From CAVOXO01 sp963700425 (lineage in GTDB: Bacteria; Actinomycetota; Acidimicrobiia; Acidimicrobiales; Microtrichaceae): a stretch of 64,000 nt of DNA. The position numbers were made by a program, and so were the translations under genes. The notes beneath the pieces were generated by a model. It saw only the letters and a list, made by a program, of their open reading frames with translations, had not been told where the DNA came from and ran no database searches. The stretch lies in assembly GCA_963700425.1 (NCBI GenBank), contig CAVOXO010000001.1, positions 1,612,001 through 1,676,000 of the forward strand, read 5' to 3'. Of this stretch, positions 1-10,260 are shown in pieces. Each line of letters starts with the position of its first letter. Positions within the stretch are counted from its first letter, which is position 1.

Positions 1-2
1 TC

Positions 3-749
3 ATCACCGATGTTTTCGACGCGGACTTCGGGCGGCAGCTGATCGCAGAACTGGACGCTCTCGAAATCGACCAGCGAATCACACCGGCCTCGAATCGGTT
101 CGAGGGCACCAGCACCTGGCGCATCTACAACCTCCTCGCCCACGGGCCCACCTTCGCGACGATCCCGACCGATACGGCCGTGCTGGAGGTCGTCGAGGGC
201 GTTCTCGATGACGAGTGCCTGATCTCGTCGCTCTCATCGGTCGCCATCGGGCCGGGCGAACGCGCACAACCCCTTCACGCCGACGATCAGGTCATGCCTC
301 TCGAGAGACCTCATGTGGCCACCGTGTGCAACACGATGTGGGCACTGACCGACTTCACCGACGAGAACGGTGCAACCAGGATCGTCCCCGGCAGCCACCG
401 CTTCGATCACTCCCCCACCTACGGCCGGCACTACGACTCCGTCCCGGCCGAGATGAGTCGTGGAAGCGTGCTCGTGTGGCATGGCTCCCTCTGGCACGGC
501 GGTGGCGCCAACAGGACCGATCGTCGCCGCTACGGCATCGCCATGAACTACTGCGCCGGATGGATCCGACAACAGGAGAACCAGCAGCTCGGGATCCCGC
601 TCGACCGGATCGCGACGTTCGAGCCTCGCCTCCAGAGGTTGTGCGGCTTCGGAACCTACCGCGGGCTCATCGGCCACATCGACCGGCAGACCCCTGCTCG
701 ACGTCTTCTCGGCGAGTCAGCCGGTCCGATGCTCTGGGACTCAGCCTGA
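3..749 (+). CDS. PhyH-family (phytanoyl-CoA dioxygenase-like) oxygenase, 5' truncated
   Basis: The reading frame is open from base 3, so the start lies outside the window; 248 residues are visible. The family uses Fe(II) and 2-oxoglutarate to hydroxylate small organic substrates. The iron-binding HxD is visible as HADD (visible residues 92-94) and the distal histidine as LWHGGGAN (about 165), followed by an Arg cluster (RTDRRR) where the 2-oxoglutarate carboxylate is usually held. The segment ENGATRIVPGSH between them is typical of PhyH proteins. The substrate cannot be told. A GTG at 180 opens the same frame, but it falls inside the fold and is not the likely start. The next gene is on the opposite strand and converges. 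Confidence 0.85.
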   Translation: MTDVFDADFGRQLIAELDALEIDQRITPASNRFEGTSTWRIYNLLAHGPTFATIPTDTAVLEVVEGVLDDECLISSLSSVAIGPGERAQPLHADDQVMPLERPHVATVCNTMWALTDFTDENGATRIVPGSHRFDHSPTYGRHYDSVPAEMSRGSVLVWHGSLWHGGGANRTDRRRYGIAMNYCAGWIRQQENQQLGIPLDRIATFEPRLQRLCGFGTYRGLIGHIDRQTPARRLLGESAGPMLWDSA

Positions 750-813
750 CCGTCCCCACGACGTGCCGGTGGGGCCGGTGATCGGCGCCCTGCTCGGATC
801 GCCTGCACCTCCC

Positions 814-1560
814 TCAGAGCGACAGGGCCCGCGCCACCGCTCCGCCGGTCTCGGCGCTGTTGAGATAGGGCTCCGGGTCGTGCGCGCGGTGGCCGTTGTC
901 GATCAAGTGGTCTTCGACCCGTTCTCCGAACACGTCCGCCAGCCGGCTGACCGCGGCGGCATGGTCGCCCTTGGCGGCCACGTTCACCCAGTGGCCGGTG
1001 GATCCGGGCCAGGCGCCGAGTCCGTTCGAGGGCGCGGGATCGAGGAGCGGAAGGACCAGGTTCGACCCCAGCGGGGATCCCATCGTGATCAGCGTGGGGA
1101 TCTCGATCTCGGAATGAGCCGCGAGTGCCTGATAGGCGACGATCGTCCCCAGTGAATGAGCGATGATGACGACCGTGTCGTCGCCGATCTGATCCAACAG
1201 CCTCTGTCGCACCCGAGCCCGAATCGACGGATCCTGACCCATGATCGTCGCCATGTCGATGGTCCGGTCGTAGGCGGCCTTGCCCGCGACCTCGCTGAGG
1301 AAGCCGAGCGCCTTGTCTCCACCGATCGTCTCGATCAACTCCGCGGCGCCACTTCTCGCCTTCTCCCACTGGTCGGGATCGACCTCGGCCAGGTTCAGCC
1401 GGAAGAGGTCGCCGTAGAAACACACCCCCACGTCGTCGGCGTCGATGTCCGCTCCGTGATGCCACAACCCGTCGCGCAGCGCCGGCAGCCATCGGGCCTT
1501 CAACTCGTTGGGTCCCCAGAGTTCATGGAAGGCACCGTGAACCAGAACGATCCGAGCCAT
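814..1560 (-). CDS. alpha/beta hydrolase fold protein
   Basis: This 248-residue protein begins with a beta strand running into HGAFHELWG (residues 8-16), the usual oxyanion-hole position of alpha/beta hydrolases. The nucleophile elbow is AHSLGT (about 135), with Ser replacing none of the expected atoms but Ala replacing the first Gly of GxSxG. A late His (GDHAAAV or NGHRAH) could complete the triad. A helical insertion lies between the two motifs. No signal peptide is seen, so it is probably cytoplasmic. The natural substrate is unknown. It is transcribed divergently from the DUF2252 gene across about 100 bp and converges on the PhyH gene. Confidence 0.7.
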   Translation of the reverse strand: MARIVLVHGAFHELWGPNELKARWLPALRDGLWHHGADIDADDVGVCFYGDLFRLNLAEVDPDQWEKARSGAAELIETIGGDKALGFLSEVAGKAAYDRTIDMATIMGQDPSIRARVRQRLLDQIGDDTVVIIAHSLGTIVAYQALAAHSEIEIPTLITMGSPLGSNLVLPLLDPAPSNGLGAWPGSTGHWVNVAAKGDHAAAVSRLADVFGERVEDHLIDNGHRAHDPEPYLNSAETGGAVARALSL

Positions 1561-1660
1561 CCCGGGATCGTAGGCGGTCGCACGCCAACCGGGCGCGGAC
1601 CGTCCGACCTGGGGACACCCGGCGTATCCTGAGCGCGTGGATCAACTCGGGAGGTTGGCG

Positions 1661-3059
1661 ATGGCGGAGTCGGCGAAGAACCGAAACGCGGAGGTGCGTC
1701 AGACGTCGCCCGACGTCAGAGCAGCGCGTGGTCGCGCTCTTCGCGACGACGTGCCTCTCGAGGTGCACGCGGAGGTCTCGACCGGTGCGGACCGACCCGA
1801 TCCGATCGGGATCCTGATCGCCCAGGACGCTCACCGCCGGCAGGAACTCGTTCCGATCCGGCATGGGCGGATGGGCGCGACCCCTTTCACCTTCTACAGG
1901 GGTGCCGCGGGGATCATGGCGTCGGATCTCGCGCGCACCCCGAGGACCACTCTCGACGCCCAGATCTGCGGGGATGCTCACCTGTCCAACTTCGGTCTCT
2001 TCAAGGGGCCCGATCGTCGCCTGCTGTTCGACATCAACGACTTCGACGAAACCGCAACGGGCCCCTTCGAGTGGGACCTCAAGCGGCTGGTGGCGAGCAT
2101 CACGATCGTGGGCCGGCACAACGGCATCGAACCCAAGAAGACGGCGTCGGCGACACGCGCCGCCGTCCGCGGGTACCGGACCTCGATCGCCCGCGTGTCG
2201 ACGGTCAGCCCCTTGGATCTCTTCTACACCCGCATCGATGCGCTCGACCTCCTCGACGAGCTGGACCAACGGCATGTGAAGCGGGCGACCCGGATCGTGG
2301 AGAAGGCCACCCGTAAGGACAGCATCCGGGCGCTCGGCAAGTTGACCACCGTCGTCGACGGTCGGCGCGTCATCGTGCCGGCTCCCCCGGTCATCACCCG
2401 GGCCGAGGCGCTGTTGGAGGGCGATCTGAGAGCCGAAACGGAGTCGTTCTTCGACGAGTACCTGGCGTCGCTCCCACCTCACCGGGCGTCGGTCCTCACC
2501 CGCTATCGCGTCGTCGACATCGCACTGAAGGTCGTGGGGGTGGGCAGTGTCGGTACGCGTTGCCTCATCGTGCTGCTCGAGAGCAGCGACGGCTCCCCAC
2601 TCTTCATGCAGTTGAAGGAAGCGACCACCTCGGTGCTCGAACCCCATGTCGGCGCGAGTGAGTACGACCAGTCGGGTGAGCGTGTCGTGAGAGGGCAGCG
2701 GCTCATGCAGGCGGCCGGTGACATCTTCCTCGGGTGGTCGCGCGATCGAACCGATGACGGGTCGACGCTGGACTTCTATGTTCGCCAGCTCTGGGACGGA
2801 AAGGGGTCGGTCGAGGTCGAGGACATGGACTCCAAGCGTCTGAAGCTCTACGCCGAGGTCTGCGGCGCGAACGTTGGCTCTCGCACATGCCCGATCGGGC
2901 GACGCAGCCGCCATCTCCGGATACATCGGCGACGACTCGACGTTCGATCACATCCTCGTGGAGTTCGCGACGACCTATGCCGAACTCAACGACGAGGACT
3001 ACGAGGCGCACCGGGTGGCGATCGACACCGGTCGGGTCGCCGCGACGGTCGGAGTCTGA
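1661..3059 (+). CDS. DUF2252 family protein (frameshifted)
   Basis: The protein matches the DUF2252 family, about 450 residues, whose function is unproven though the fold is kinase-like. Characteristic pieces are MGATPFTFYRGAA, GDAHLSNFGLF and FDINDFDETATGPFEWD near the N-terminal third. The ATG at 1661 is chosen because GGGAGG lies 6-11 bases upstream; a GTG at 1637 is the alternative. The frame breaks near 2866: the conserved end, TLALAHARSGDAAAISGYIG, continues in the +1 frame and stops at 3059. A single extra base within TGCGGCGCGAACG would explain it. Without correction the frame runs into unrelated sequence to 3262. The break resembles the other indels in this window. Confidence 0.8.
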
Positions 3060-3148
3060 GCCGTCACGGGTCTGCTGCGGCTACGGCCGCTGTTCGAGGG
3101 CGATTCGGTCCACGACGCTCCGCCCGCCGCGGCCGCCGGACACCGCGC

Positions 3149-3748
3149 CTACGGAAGCGGAATCTCGGCGCCCGGAATCACCACGGTCTGGTTGGCCAAC
3201 GGGATGGTCAGTCCGCCGAAGCCCTGGAAGACCAACGACGCCGACAACGAGAGAGTCGATGATCCGACGATGATCTTGCCCTGGTTCAGGTCCAGGGTCG
3301 CGCTCGGGGATGCGGCGCCTCCTCCCAGGTTGACCACCACCCCACTGGTGAAGCTCACGAACAGGCAACTGATCGTCACCGAACCCAGTGAGATGGAAGC
3401 AGCCCCACTGTTCAGCTGGACACCGGGAAGCGGCAAGACCCCGCCGTTGGCGGGGACCGTCGTCTCGGGAATGACCAGCGTCGGTCCTGTGACCCCGAAC
3501 GAGGGAGGGTTGTAGCTCGCCGAGCACCCCGAGAAGCCGACGTCGACCGACGGCAGGTCGAGAGAGAACGACGGCAGTTGGTAGGTGAATCCCGGAATCG
3601 TGATGTCCGGGATGGTCGTCGACGTGGTGGACGTGGTCGTCGCCGGGGGCGGCACCGTCGGAGGCACGCATGCCCCGGCGAACAGAGCCAGAATCCCGGC
3701 CACCGCTACCGCGGACCGTCTCCGCAACCGTCCTCGTGAATCACCCAT
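3149..3748 (-). CDS. putative secreted lipoprotein, Thr-rich linker
   Basis: The 199-residue product has a basic start (RGRLRRR), a hydrophobic stretch and LFAGAC, a plausible lipobox with Cys at about 27, followed by a Pro/Thr-rich linker (PPATTTSTTSTT). The rest is a beta-rich, low-charge domain with repeated Ile-Pro/Leu-Pro motifs and two further cysteines (FSGCSAS, TISCLFV) that could pair outside the cell. I do not recognise a family. It is likely membrane-anchored and surface-exposed. It converges on the DUF2252 gene and is followed upstream by the RNA-helicase gene on the same strand. Confidence 0.6.
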   Translation of the reverse strand: MGDSRGRLRRRSAVAVAGILALFAGACVPPTVPPPATTTSTTSTTIPDITIPGFTYQLPSFSLDLPSVDVGFSGCSASYNPPSFGVTGPTLVIPETTVPANGGVLPLPGVQLNSGAASISLGSVTISCLFVSFTSGVVVNLGGGAASPSATLDLNQGKIIVGSSTLSLSASLVFQGFGGLTIPLANQTVVIPGAEIPLP

Positions 3749-3802
3749 GTCGTTTCCCCTGTGATCGAGCGGCGTCCTGATGGCCGTGCGCGTCGCGCCA
3801 CG

Positions 3803-5620
3803 TTACACCCGGGGCGAACGGCATTCACGATGACGGGGCCACGACGTCCTCCGCCGGCCCGTCCTACTCCACGTAGCGCCGCGCCCGGCGCCCTTCTTGC
3901 CGCGCACCGTCGTGGTCTTCATCGCCCTGAGAACGTCGTCGACCGACGCTTCGGGCACACCCACGACCGAGTAGCCGTCCGAGATGCGGATGGGGCCGAC
4001 GTCACGGCCTGCGAGGCCGCACTCGTTGGCGATCGCCCCCACGAGGTCACTGGGCCTGACGCCACCTCGACGCCCCACGTTGAGGTGGATGAAACCTGTC
4101 TCCTGTCCCGACCCCTTGCGTGGCCCCTTCTTGGGCCCACCCCGAGGCGGTGCATTCGAACGGCTCTTCGCCGGGCGATCCTGTCGCCCTTTCTGCCGTC
4201 CCGACCTCACCTGATCCGACGCGTCGGGTATCTCCCTTTCATCGACGGTCGTTCCGGTTGACTCGTGCACGAGCTTGATCGCCGCGAGCAGGACCTGGTG
4301 TTCGTCCTCCGCGGACAGGGCGTCCACGACGTCGCGGTACCTGTCGAGATCGTCGGCCGCGAGACCGACGCGGATCGCCGACACGGTCTTCTCGACCTGA
4401 CGCGAACGCAGATCGGCAACGGACGGAACCTTGTGAACGGCGATCGTCTGTGTGGTCAGACGTTCGATGTTGCCCAGTAGCCGGCGCTCGCGAGGCTCGG
4501 CGAGGGTGATCGCCACCCCGGAGCGACCTGCTCGACCGACCCGACCGATCCGGTGCACGTAGCTCTCCGCGGCGGATGGCACGTCGTAGTTCACGACGTG
4601 GGTCAACACGTCGACATCGAGGCCCCGCGCCGCGACGTCGGTGGCGACGAGCAGTTCGGCGGTTCCGTCGCGGAGACGCCCCATGACCCGATCGCGTTGT
4701 TTCTGGTCCATGCCGCCGTGAAGGGCCTCGGCGCGGTATCCCCGCCCGTTGAGCGTCACCGTCAACTCGTCGACCTCGGTCCTGGTTCGGCAGAACACGA
4801 GCGCTGCGCCCGGGGATTCGATATCGAGAATCCGTGCCAGCGCCGACGGCTTGTCGGCCCGCCGCACGTAGTAGACGGTCTGACGGACAAGAGCCCGACC
4901 GGCATCGGGGGAGCTGCCGCCGATGTCGATTCGCACCGGTTCACGTTGGTACCTGGCCGCGATGGCTGTGATGCGGGACGGCATGGTGGCCGAGAAGAGA
5001 ACCGTCTGTCGATCGCGGGGGGTGGCGTCGAGAATCGCCTCGATGTCGTCGGCGAATCCCATGTCGAGCATCTCGTCGGCCTCGTCGAGGACCACGGTGG
5101 TGACCTTCTCCAGCTTCAGCGTCCGACGGTTGACGAGGTCGATGGCGCGGCCGGGGGTGGCGACAACCACATGGACGCCCCTCTCCAACGCCTTGATCTG
5201 CCGATAGATGGGCTGACCCCCGAAGACGGGTAGGACGCGGATGTTCTGATCGCGGCCGTATCTGAAGATGGCCTCGCTGACCTGGACCGCGAGTTCGCGG
5301 GTCGGAACGACCACCAGTGCGGTCGGGACCGCGGGGGCGTCGACCCCGATGCGCTCGAGGATGGGCAGGGCGAACGCTGCCGTCTTGCCCGTGCCGGTGG
5401 CGGCTTGTCCGAGGAGGTCAGACCCCGCGATGAGATGGGGGATGGCCTCACGCTGGATCGGAGTCGGCTCTTCGTATCCCAGGCCGACGAGGGCCTTCTG
5501 CAGCTCGTCGCTCAGCCCGAGGTCGGCGAATCCGCAGGGGTCGACGGCATCGGTCCGGGCGCGACGGCCACCGCGGGGGCCCTCGTCGCCGTCGGTATTC
5601 GCCGTCGTTGCAGATGTCAT
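3803..5620 (-). CDS. DEAD-box ATP-dependent RNA helicase with DbpA-like RNA-binding tail
   Basis: All core motifs are present: Q motif region GYEEPTPIQ, Walker A ATGTGKT, PTREL, TPGR, DEAD (VLDEADEML), SAT, and in the second RecA domain ARGLD and HRIGRVGRAGR. After a basic, low-complexity linker (about 445-500) comes a domain resembling the DbpA RNA-binding fold (FIHLNVGRRGGVRPSDLV to YSVVGVP). Such helicases remodel rRNA or structured mRNA, for example in ribosome assembly or cold adaptation. The last 29 residues look wrong. Adding one G to the GGG run near 3890 turns the end into KKGRRARRYVE with a stop at 3864, a normal ending for this class, so the true stop is probably 3864. Confidence 0.92.
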   Translation of the reverse strand: MTSATTANTDGDEGPRGGRRARTDAVDPCGFADLGLSDELQKALVGLGYEEPTPIQREAIPHLIAGSDLLGQAATGTGKTAAFALPILERIGVDAPAVPTALVVVPTRELAVQVSEAIFRYGRDQNIRVLPVFGGQPIYRQIKALERGVHVVVATPGRAIDLVNRRTLKLEKVTTVVLDEADEMLDMGFADDIEAILDATPRDRQTVLFSATMPSRITAIAARYQREPVRIDIGGSSPDAGRALVRQTVYYVRRADKPSALARILDIESPGAALVFCRTRTEVDELTVTLNGRGYRAEALHGGMDQKQRDRVMGRLRDGTAELLVATDVAARGLDVDVLTHVVNYDVPSAAESYVHRIGRVGRAGRSGVAITLAEPRERRLLGNIERLTTQTIAVHKVPSVADLRSRQVEKTVSAIRVGLAADDLDRYRDVVDALSAEDEHQVLLAAIKLVHESTGTTVDEREIPDASDQVRSGRQKGRQDRPAKSRSNAPPRGGPKKGPRKGSGQETGFIHLNVGRRGGVRPSDLVGAIANECGLAGRDVGPIRISDGYSVVGVPEASVDDVLRAMKTTTVRGKKGAGRGATWSRTGRRRTSWPRHRECRSPRV

Positions 5621-5766
5621 TCAGTTGCAGTCTCCCGTGCGGACGCCATGGTCCACGAATCGCCTGCTCCCATGCCGCCGAGGTCAGCGCCTCCTCCCGA
5701 GCGATCCGATATGTGGTTGGCTTGGCGGATGGAGACGTGCGATCTCACGCGTCGGTTGGCCTCGGA

Positions 5767-6885
5767 GTGACCTTCGTCGGACTCGTCCTCCGGAACATCG
5801 GGTCGCGGCCGCTGCGCGCCGCGCTCACGGCCGCTGCGGTGGCCATCGGGGTCATGGCAGTCGTCGCTCTCGGCGTGCTGACGGCAAGCCTCAAGCTCAC
5901 CGCCACCCAGCTCCTCGAGGTGGGGACCGCCGACTTCACGGTGGCCCAGAAGAACACCGACGACATCATCAACAGCACCATCAGCGAGGAGGACATCGCG
6001 GCCATCGAAGCGCTCCCGGGCGTCGAGCGGGCCGTCGGAGCGCTCATCTCGACCGATTCCTACGATGCCGACAATCCGCTCGTGATCGAGGTCGGCCTCG
6101 ACCCCGCCGATCAGGTGCCCTTCGGCGTGGACATCCTCGAAGGGGGCCCCTACGCGTCCGACGCCGACGACCAGGTGATGCTCGGCTACGTGTTGGCCAA
6201 GGACATCGACAAGCGGGTGGGCGATGACGTCGTGGTCGACGACAACGCGTACACGGTGACCGGTCTCTACTCCACGAACGTGTCGTTCGGGAACTCGACG
6301 ATGATGTTCCCGCTCGCCAATCTCCAGGGAAGGAACCGGCTGTCGGGGCAGGTGTCGCTCGGGTTCGTCCAGGTCGCCGACAGTGCGTCGATTCCGGAGG
6401 TCAAAGCAGAGATCGACGACCAGTTCCCTCAACTCGCCACGATTCAGACCGCGGAGGACTACGGACGCGCCGACCGGAATCTGACCCTCATCTCGGCGGC
6501 GAACACGGGTGGGTCGATCCTCGCCGCGATGATCGCCATCACCGGGGTGCTGAACACCGCCTTGTTGTCGTTCTTCGAGCGGATCCGCGAATTCGGGATC
6601 TACCGCTCCGTCGGATGGACCCGTCGACGGGTGATCGCACTGGTCCTGGGCGAGTCCGTCATCGTCAGTCTCGGTGGCGCGGTGGTGGGTATCGTGATGG
6701 GCGTCGTGGCCATCAACGTCCTCGAGCGGCTGCGCGAACTCCGCGGAATCTTCGTGCCGACATACGACGCGTCGGTCTTCCTCCGAGCCTTGCTGTTCGG
6801 CCTGGTCGTCGCGTTTCTCGGAGCCCTCTATCCGGCCCTGAGGGCGGCATTCGTCGCTCCGCTCCGGGCGGTCCGACGTGAGTGA
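5767..6885 (+). CDS. ABC transporter permease, FtsX/MacB type
   Basis: The product has one N-terminal membrane segment (AALTAAAVAIGVMAVVALGVL), a large extracytoplasmic domain of about 200 residues, and three C-terminal membrane segments. The motif ERIREFGIYRSVGWTRRRV before the last pair is the usual FtsX/LolC signature. GTG 5767 is preferred because it starts just before VLRNIGSRPLRA, the normal cytoplasmic leader; the frame is open further upstream to 5608. The gene overlaps the following ATPase by 8 bp, so the two form one transporter, probably extracting a lipoprotein or peptide or acting mechanically on the envelope. Substrate is unknown. Confidence 0.85.
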   Translation: MTFVGLVLRNIGSRPLRAALTAAAVAIGVMAVVALGVLTASLKLTATQLLEVGTADFTVAQKNTDDIINSTISEEDIAAIEALPGVERAVGALISTDSYDADNPLVIEVGLDPADQVPFGVDILEGGPYASDADDQVMLGYVLAKDIDKRVGDDVVVDDNAYTVTGLYSTNVSFGNSTMMFPLANLQGRNRLSGQVSLGFVQVADSASIPEVKAEIDDQFPQLATIQTAEDYGRADRNLTLISAANTGGSILAAMIAITGVLNTALLSFFERIREFGIYRSVGWTRRRVIALVLGESVIVSLGGAVVGIVMGVVAINVLERLRELRGIFVPTYDASVFLRALLFGLVVAFLGALYPALRAAFVAPLRAVRRE

Positions 6886-7585
6886 CGAACCGAGTTCCGG
6901 GCTGGCCGTCGTCGCGAAGGGCGTGACGAAGAGGTACGGGCGCTCGACAGTCCTCACCGACCTCGACCTCGCCGTCGAGGTCGGTGAGTTCGCGGTGCTC
7001 GTAGGACCCTCCGGATCCGGCAAGTCGACTCTGTTGCACCTGCTCGCCGCTCTCGAGTCCGCCGACGAGGGCGAGATCGCCGTGGCCGGACACCGACTCG
7101 GACGACATGCGACCCACCTGGCGCGCTACCGACGCGAGGACGCCGGGATCATCTTCCAGCTGCACAACCTCATTCCGCGGTTGACCGCGCGGGAGAACGT
7201 CGAAGCCGCCATGTTCGGAACGCACCGGGGCCGGCGTCAGCGCGTGGCACGCGCCGACGAGTTGTTGGAGCGACTCGATCTGACCGATCGCGCCGGGGAC
7301 CGGCCGGCGACCATGTCCGGCGGAGAGCGACAACGGGTAGCCGTGGCTCGCGCTCTCGCCAACGACCCGTCGGTGATCCTGGCCGATGAGCCCACGGGAA
7401 GCCTCGACGAGGCATCCGCAGACCTGGTTCTCGATCTGTTCGCCGACCTCGTCGGGGAGGCCAGAACCATCCTCGCGGTGAGCCACGACCCCCGTCTGAA
7501 CGAACGTGCCGACCGCCTGATCCCCCTCGTCGACGGTCGTATCGTCTTCGATGCCGAGGGAGACCGGGAGCTCGCCCCGGAATGA
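6878..7585 (+). CDS. ABC transporter ATP-binding protein, LolD/MacB type
   Basis: This 235-residue ATPase has Walker A GPSGSGKSTL, Q-loop FQLHNLIPRLTARENV, signature MSGGERQRVAVARAL, Walker B VILADEPTGSLD and switch His in AVSHDPRL. The sequence LIPRLTARENVE and its length are typical of LolD/MacB-type ATPases that drive FtsX-like permeases. It starts inside the end of the permease gene (8-bp overlap), so translation is coupled. It converges on the P-type ATPase gene with only 8 bp between the stops. Confidence 0.9.
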   Translation: MSDEPSSGLAVVAKGVTKRYGRSTVLTDLDLAVEVGEFAVLVGPSGSGKSTLLHLLAALESADEGEIAVAGHRLGRHATHLARYRREDAGIIFQLHNLIPRLTARENVEAAMFGTHRGRRQRVARADELLERLDLTDRAGDRPATMSGGERQRVAVARALANDPSVILADEPTGSLDEASADLVLDLFADLVGEARTILAVSHDPRLNERADRLIPLVDGRIVFDAEGDRELAPE

Positions 7586-7593
7586 TTCCGGCG

Positions 7594-10168
7594 TCACCTC
7601 CGCCGAACATCTCTGGGACTCCCGCTCGGACCCCGACCCTTCAGGGGTTCCGCCCACAACGTGGTGATCGCCGCGATCGCGAGGGCCACCGCCCACCCCG
7701 AGGGGGGAAAGGGAGCGAGGTGCAACAGATCGGCGAACGGCGCGACGTACACGGCGGCCGCCGCGACAGCGGCGATCGACGACGTCGCAACCATGAACTG
7801 AGGCGTGAGACGAAGTCCCGTCCGCCACAATGGTCCATCGGGGCTGCGTTCGATCGCGATCAGGAAGGGCTGGCTGCACAGCAGCGTGACGAAGGCGAGT
7901 GCTCGGGCCTTCTCGCTCGGCCAGCCCCTGTCGAGCGTGACGAGGTACACCGCGCAGATCCCGACCGCCAGCGTCAACCCGATCGCGTAGGGCCGCCACA
8001 TCGAGGTGATGCCCAGACCGCTGACCGCCGAGCGTGGTGGACGCCGCATCACGTCGGCGTCGGCGGGATCGGCCTGGAAGACGACCGAGACGATCGGGTG
8101 GAGCACCAGTTCCAGCAACACCAGGTTGACCGGGAACAGCAGGAGGGGACGACCCATCAACGGTATGGCGAGCGCGGCGAAGAGCAGCGGTGGGTGGAAC
8201 GCGATGAGATAGGCGAACGCCCTCGTCAGGTTGTCGTAGATCCGGCGCCCGTTGCGGACCGCTGCGACGATCGTGGCGAAATTGTCGTCGAGCAGGACGA
8301 TCGTGGCCGCGTCGCGCTGCGACCTCGGTGCCGCGCTGACCCATGGCGATGCCGATGTCGGCTGCGTGCAGAGCTGCGGCGTCGTTGACCCCATCCCCGG
8401 TCATGGCGACCACCTCTCCCCTTCGACGGAGCGCCTCGACCAGACGGTGCTTCTGGTCGGGACGGGTTCGGGCGAAGATGTTGGTGGTGGCCGCCAGCTC
8501 GTCGAACTGTTCGTCGGTCGCCGCGTCGAGGTCGTCGCCGCTGGCGATGAGATCACCCTGCCGACCCTGGTGGGGAAGTTCGAGGCCCTCGGCGACGGCA
8601 TGTGCGGTGGTGGGATGATCGCCGGTGATCATGACCACGCGCAGCCCCGCGGTCCGGCATTCTTCGAGTGCGTCGCCGACGCCTTCGCGGATCGGATCGT
8701 GGAACGCGACCAACCCCGCGTAGCGCAGCACGGCTTCATCGGTGGTCCGATCCTGTGACGGGCCGCTGCCGGCACCTGACGCAACAGCGATCACCCGCAT
8801 ACCCTCGGCGCCCAGCGCGTCGTGGGCGCGGTGAGCTGCGGCGACAACCTCCGGGTCGGCCTCACAGTGGGCGAGGACCCCCTCGATCGCCCCCTTCGAC
8901 GCCACGCGGTGGGTTCCGTCGGGCAGCTCCCACACATGGGTGAGGTACTTGTGCACCGGATCGAACGGCCAATCGGTCACGAGTGCCCCGCCCTGCAGAT
9001 CACTGATGTCGGCCCCGACATCGGCCGCATGTTCGGTGATCGCCACGTCCAAGGGGTCGAACGGATCGGGTTCACATGCGAGCACTGCGGCCTCGAGCAG
9101 CGCGGCGCCCTCGCCGGACGCACACCTACCGTCCGCGGGACCGCCGTCCGGGCCCACCAGCGACGCGACGGCGAGCCGACCGGCGGTCAGCGTCCCTGTC
9201 TTGTCGGTACAGATCACCGTTGTCGATCCGAGCGTCTCGACTCCGGGAAGTCGTCTGACGAGCGCCCGGTCGCGGGCGAGTTGTCGGGCCCCGAGTGCCA
9301 GGTACAGGGCGTACACCATCGAGAACTCCTCTGGAATGGCGGCGATACCCAGGCTGACCCCGGCGATGACGGCGTCGCCCCAGCCGTTGCCCCGGATCAG
9401 TTCACTCGCGACGACGGCGGCACAGAAGACGAACGCAACGACCGCGAGCACGGTGACGAGACGTCCGAGCGCCCTCTGCAAGGGCGTGGCCGGCGGACGC
9501 ACCGACTCGATCAGGCTGCCGATTCGGCCATAGCGGGTGGCCGCGCCGGTCGCGGTCACCCGCGCCAGGGCCCGTCCGGCGATGACCGTGGTGCCCGCCC
9601 ACACGGTGGCCTCTTCGGTGGATCCCCCCGGCACTTTCGCCACCGGCATCGACTCACCCGTGAGGGACGATTCGTCGACCGTCAGCTGGGTCAGGTCGAT
9701 CAGCCCTGCGTCGGCGGGCACGATGTCCCCCTCGTGCAGCCACACCAGATCGCCGACGACGACCTCCTCCGTCCTGATCACGACCGCGTGCCCGTCACGA
9801 GACACGAGCGCAGTGGGCGCAGTGAGCGCCCTCAACGCCTCGAGGGTTCGTCGGGCCCGGCTCTCGAGAACCCAGCCCACGGCCGCGATGGGCACCAGGG
9901 CGGCAAAGGCAACTGCGGCGTCGAGCTTCTCGCCGATCAGAAGATAGGTGGGGGCGGCCACCAGGAGCAGCGCCACCATCGGATCGGACAGCGGTCCCAA
10001 CAGCTTCCGCAGAGCGCCCCGGCTCGACGACGGGGCGATCCGATTCGGTCCATCGGCGCGGAGGCGGCGCGCGGCATCGACCGAGCTCAGCCCCTCCGCC
10101 CCCTCCGGGACCACCAGCGAGTCGACCGCTGGCGACGACTGCCTCGCCGCCTCACCGCGCGATGTCAT
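7594..10168 (-). CDS. P-type cation-transporting ATPase with PEEF-type M4 motif (frameshifted)
   Basis: The N-terminal frame carries the actuator TGES (SSLTGESMPVAK), the phosphorylation site TDKTGTLT and the hinge GDGVNDAAAL; the C-terminal membrane helices lie in another frame. One extra base near 8327, in GCAGCGCGACGCG, separates TEVA from RDAATIVLLDDNFATIV. The corrected protein is about 857 residues with the usual 8-10 membrane segments. The M4 ion-site motif is IPEEF rather than the PEGL of Ca2+ pumps, and M6 reads ELVLHPIVSVVFQAD instead of NLVTDGLPA. This puts it in a divergent group of P2-like ATPases whose ion is not established. Past 8327 the first frame stays open by chance to 6713. 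Confidence 0.85.
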
Positions 10169-10260
10169 GTGACAGCACTAGCAGACCGGTGCCGCGTGGA
10201 CGGCGATCAGGCCCGCCAAAGAGGACCGCGTGCCGGCTGCCGACGCGCGACAGTTTGTCC

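Noticed and set aside
1523..2926. 467-codon frame antisense to DUF2252
   Set aside because: Composition is that of a shadow frame and the plus-strand DUF2252 protein is clear.
6713..8320. Very long minus-strand frame of 1151 codons continuing past the P-type ATPase
   Set aside because: The last 500 codons lie opposite the ABC transporter genes, are Arg-rich and match no family; they follow from a frameshift and high GC.
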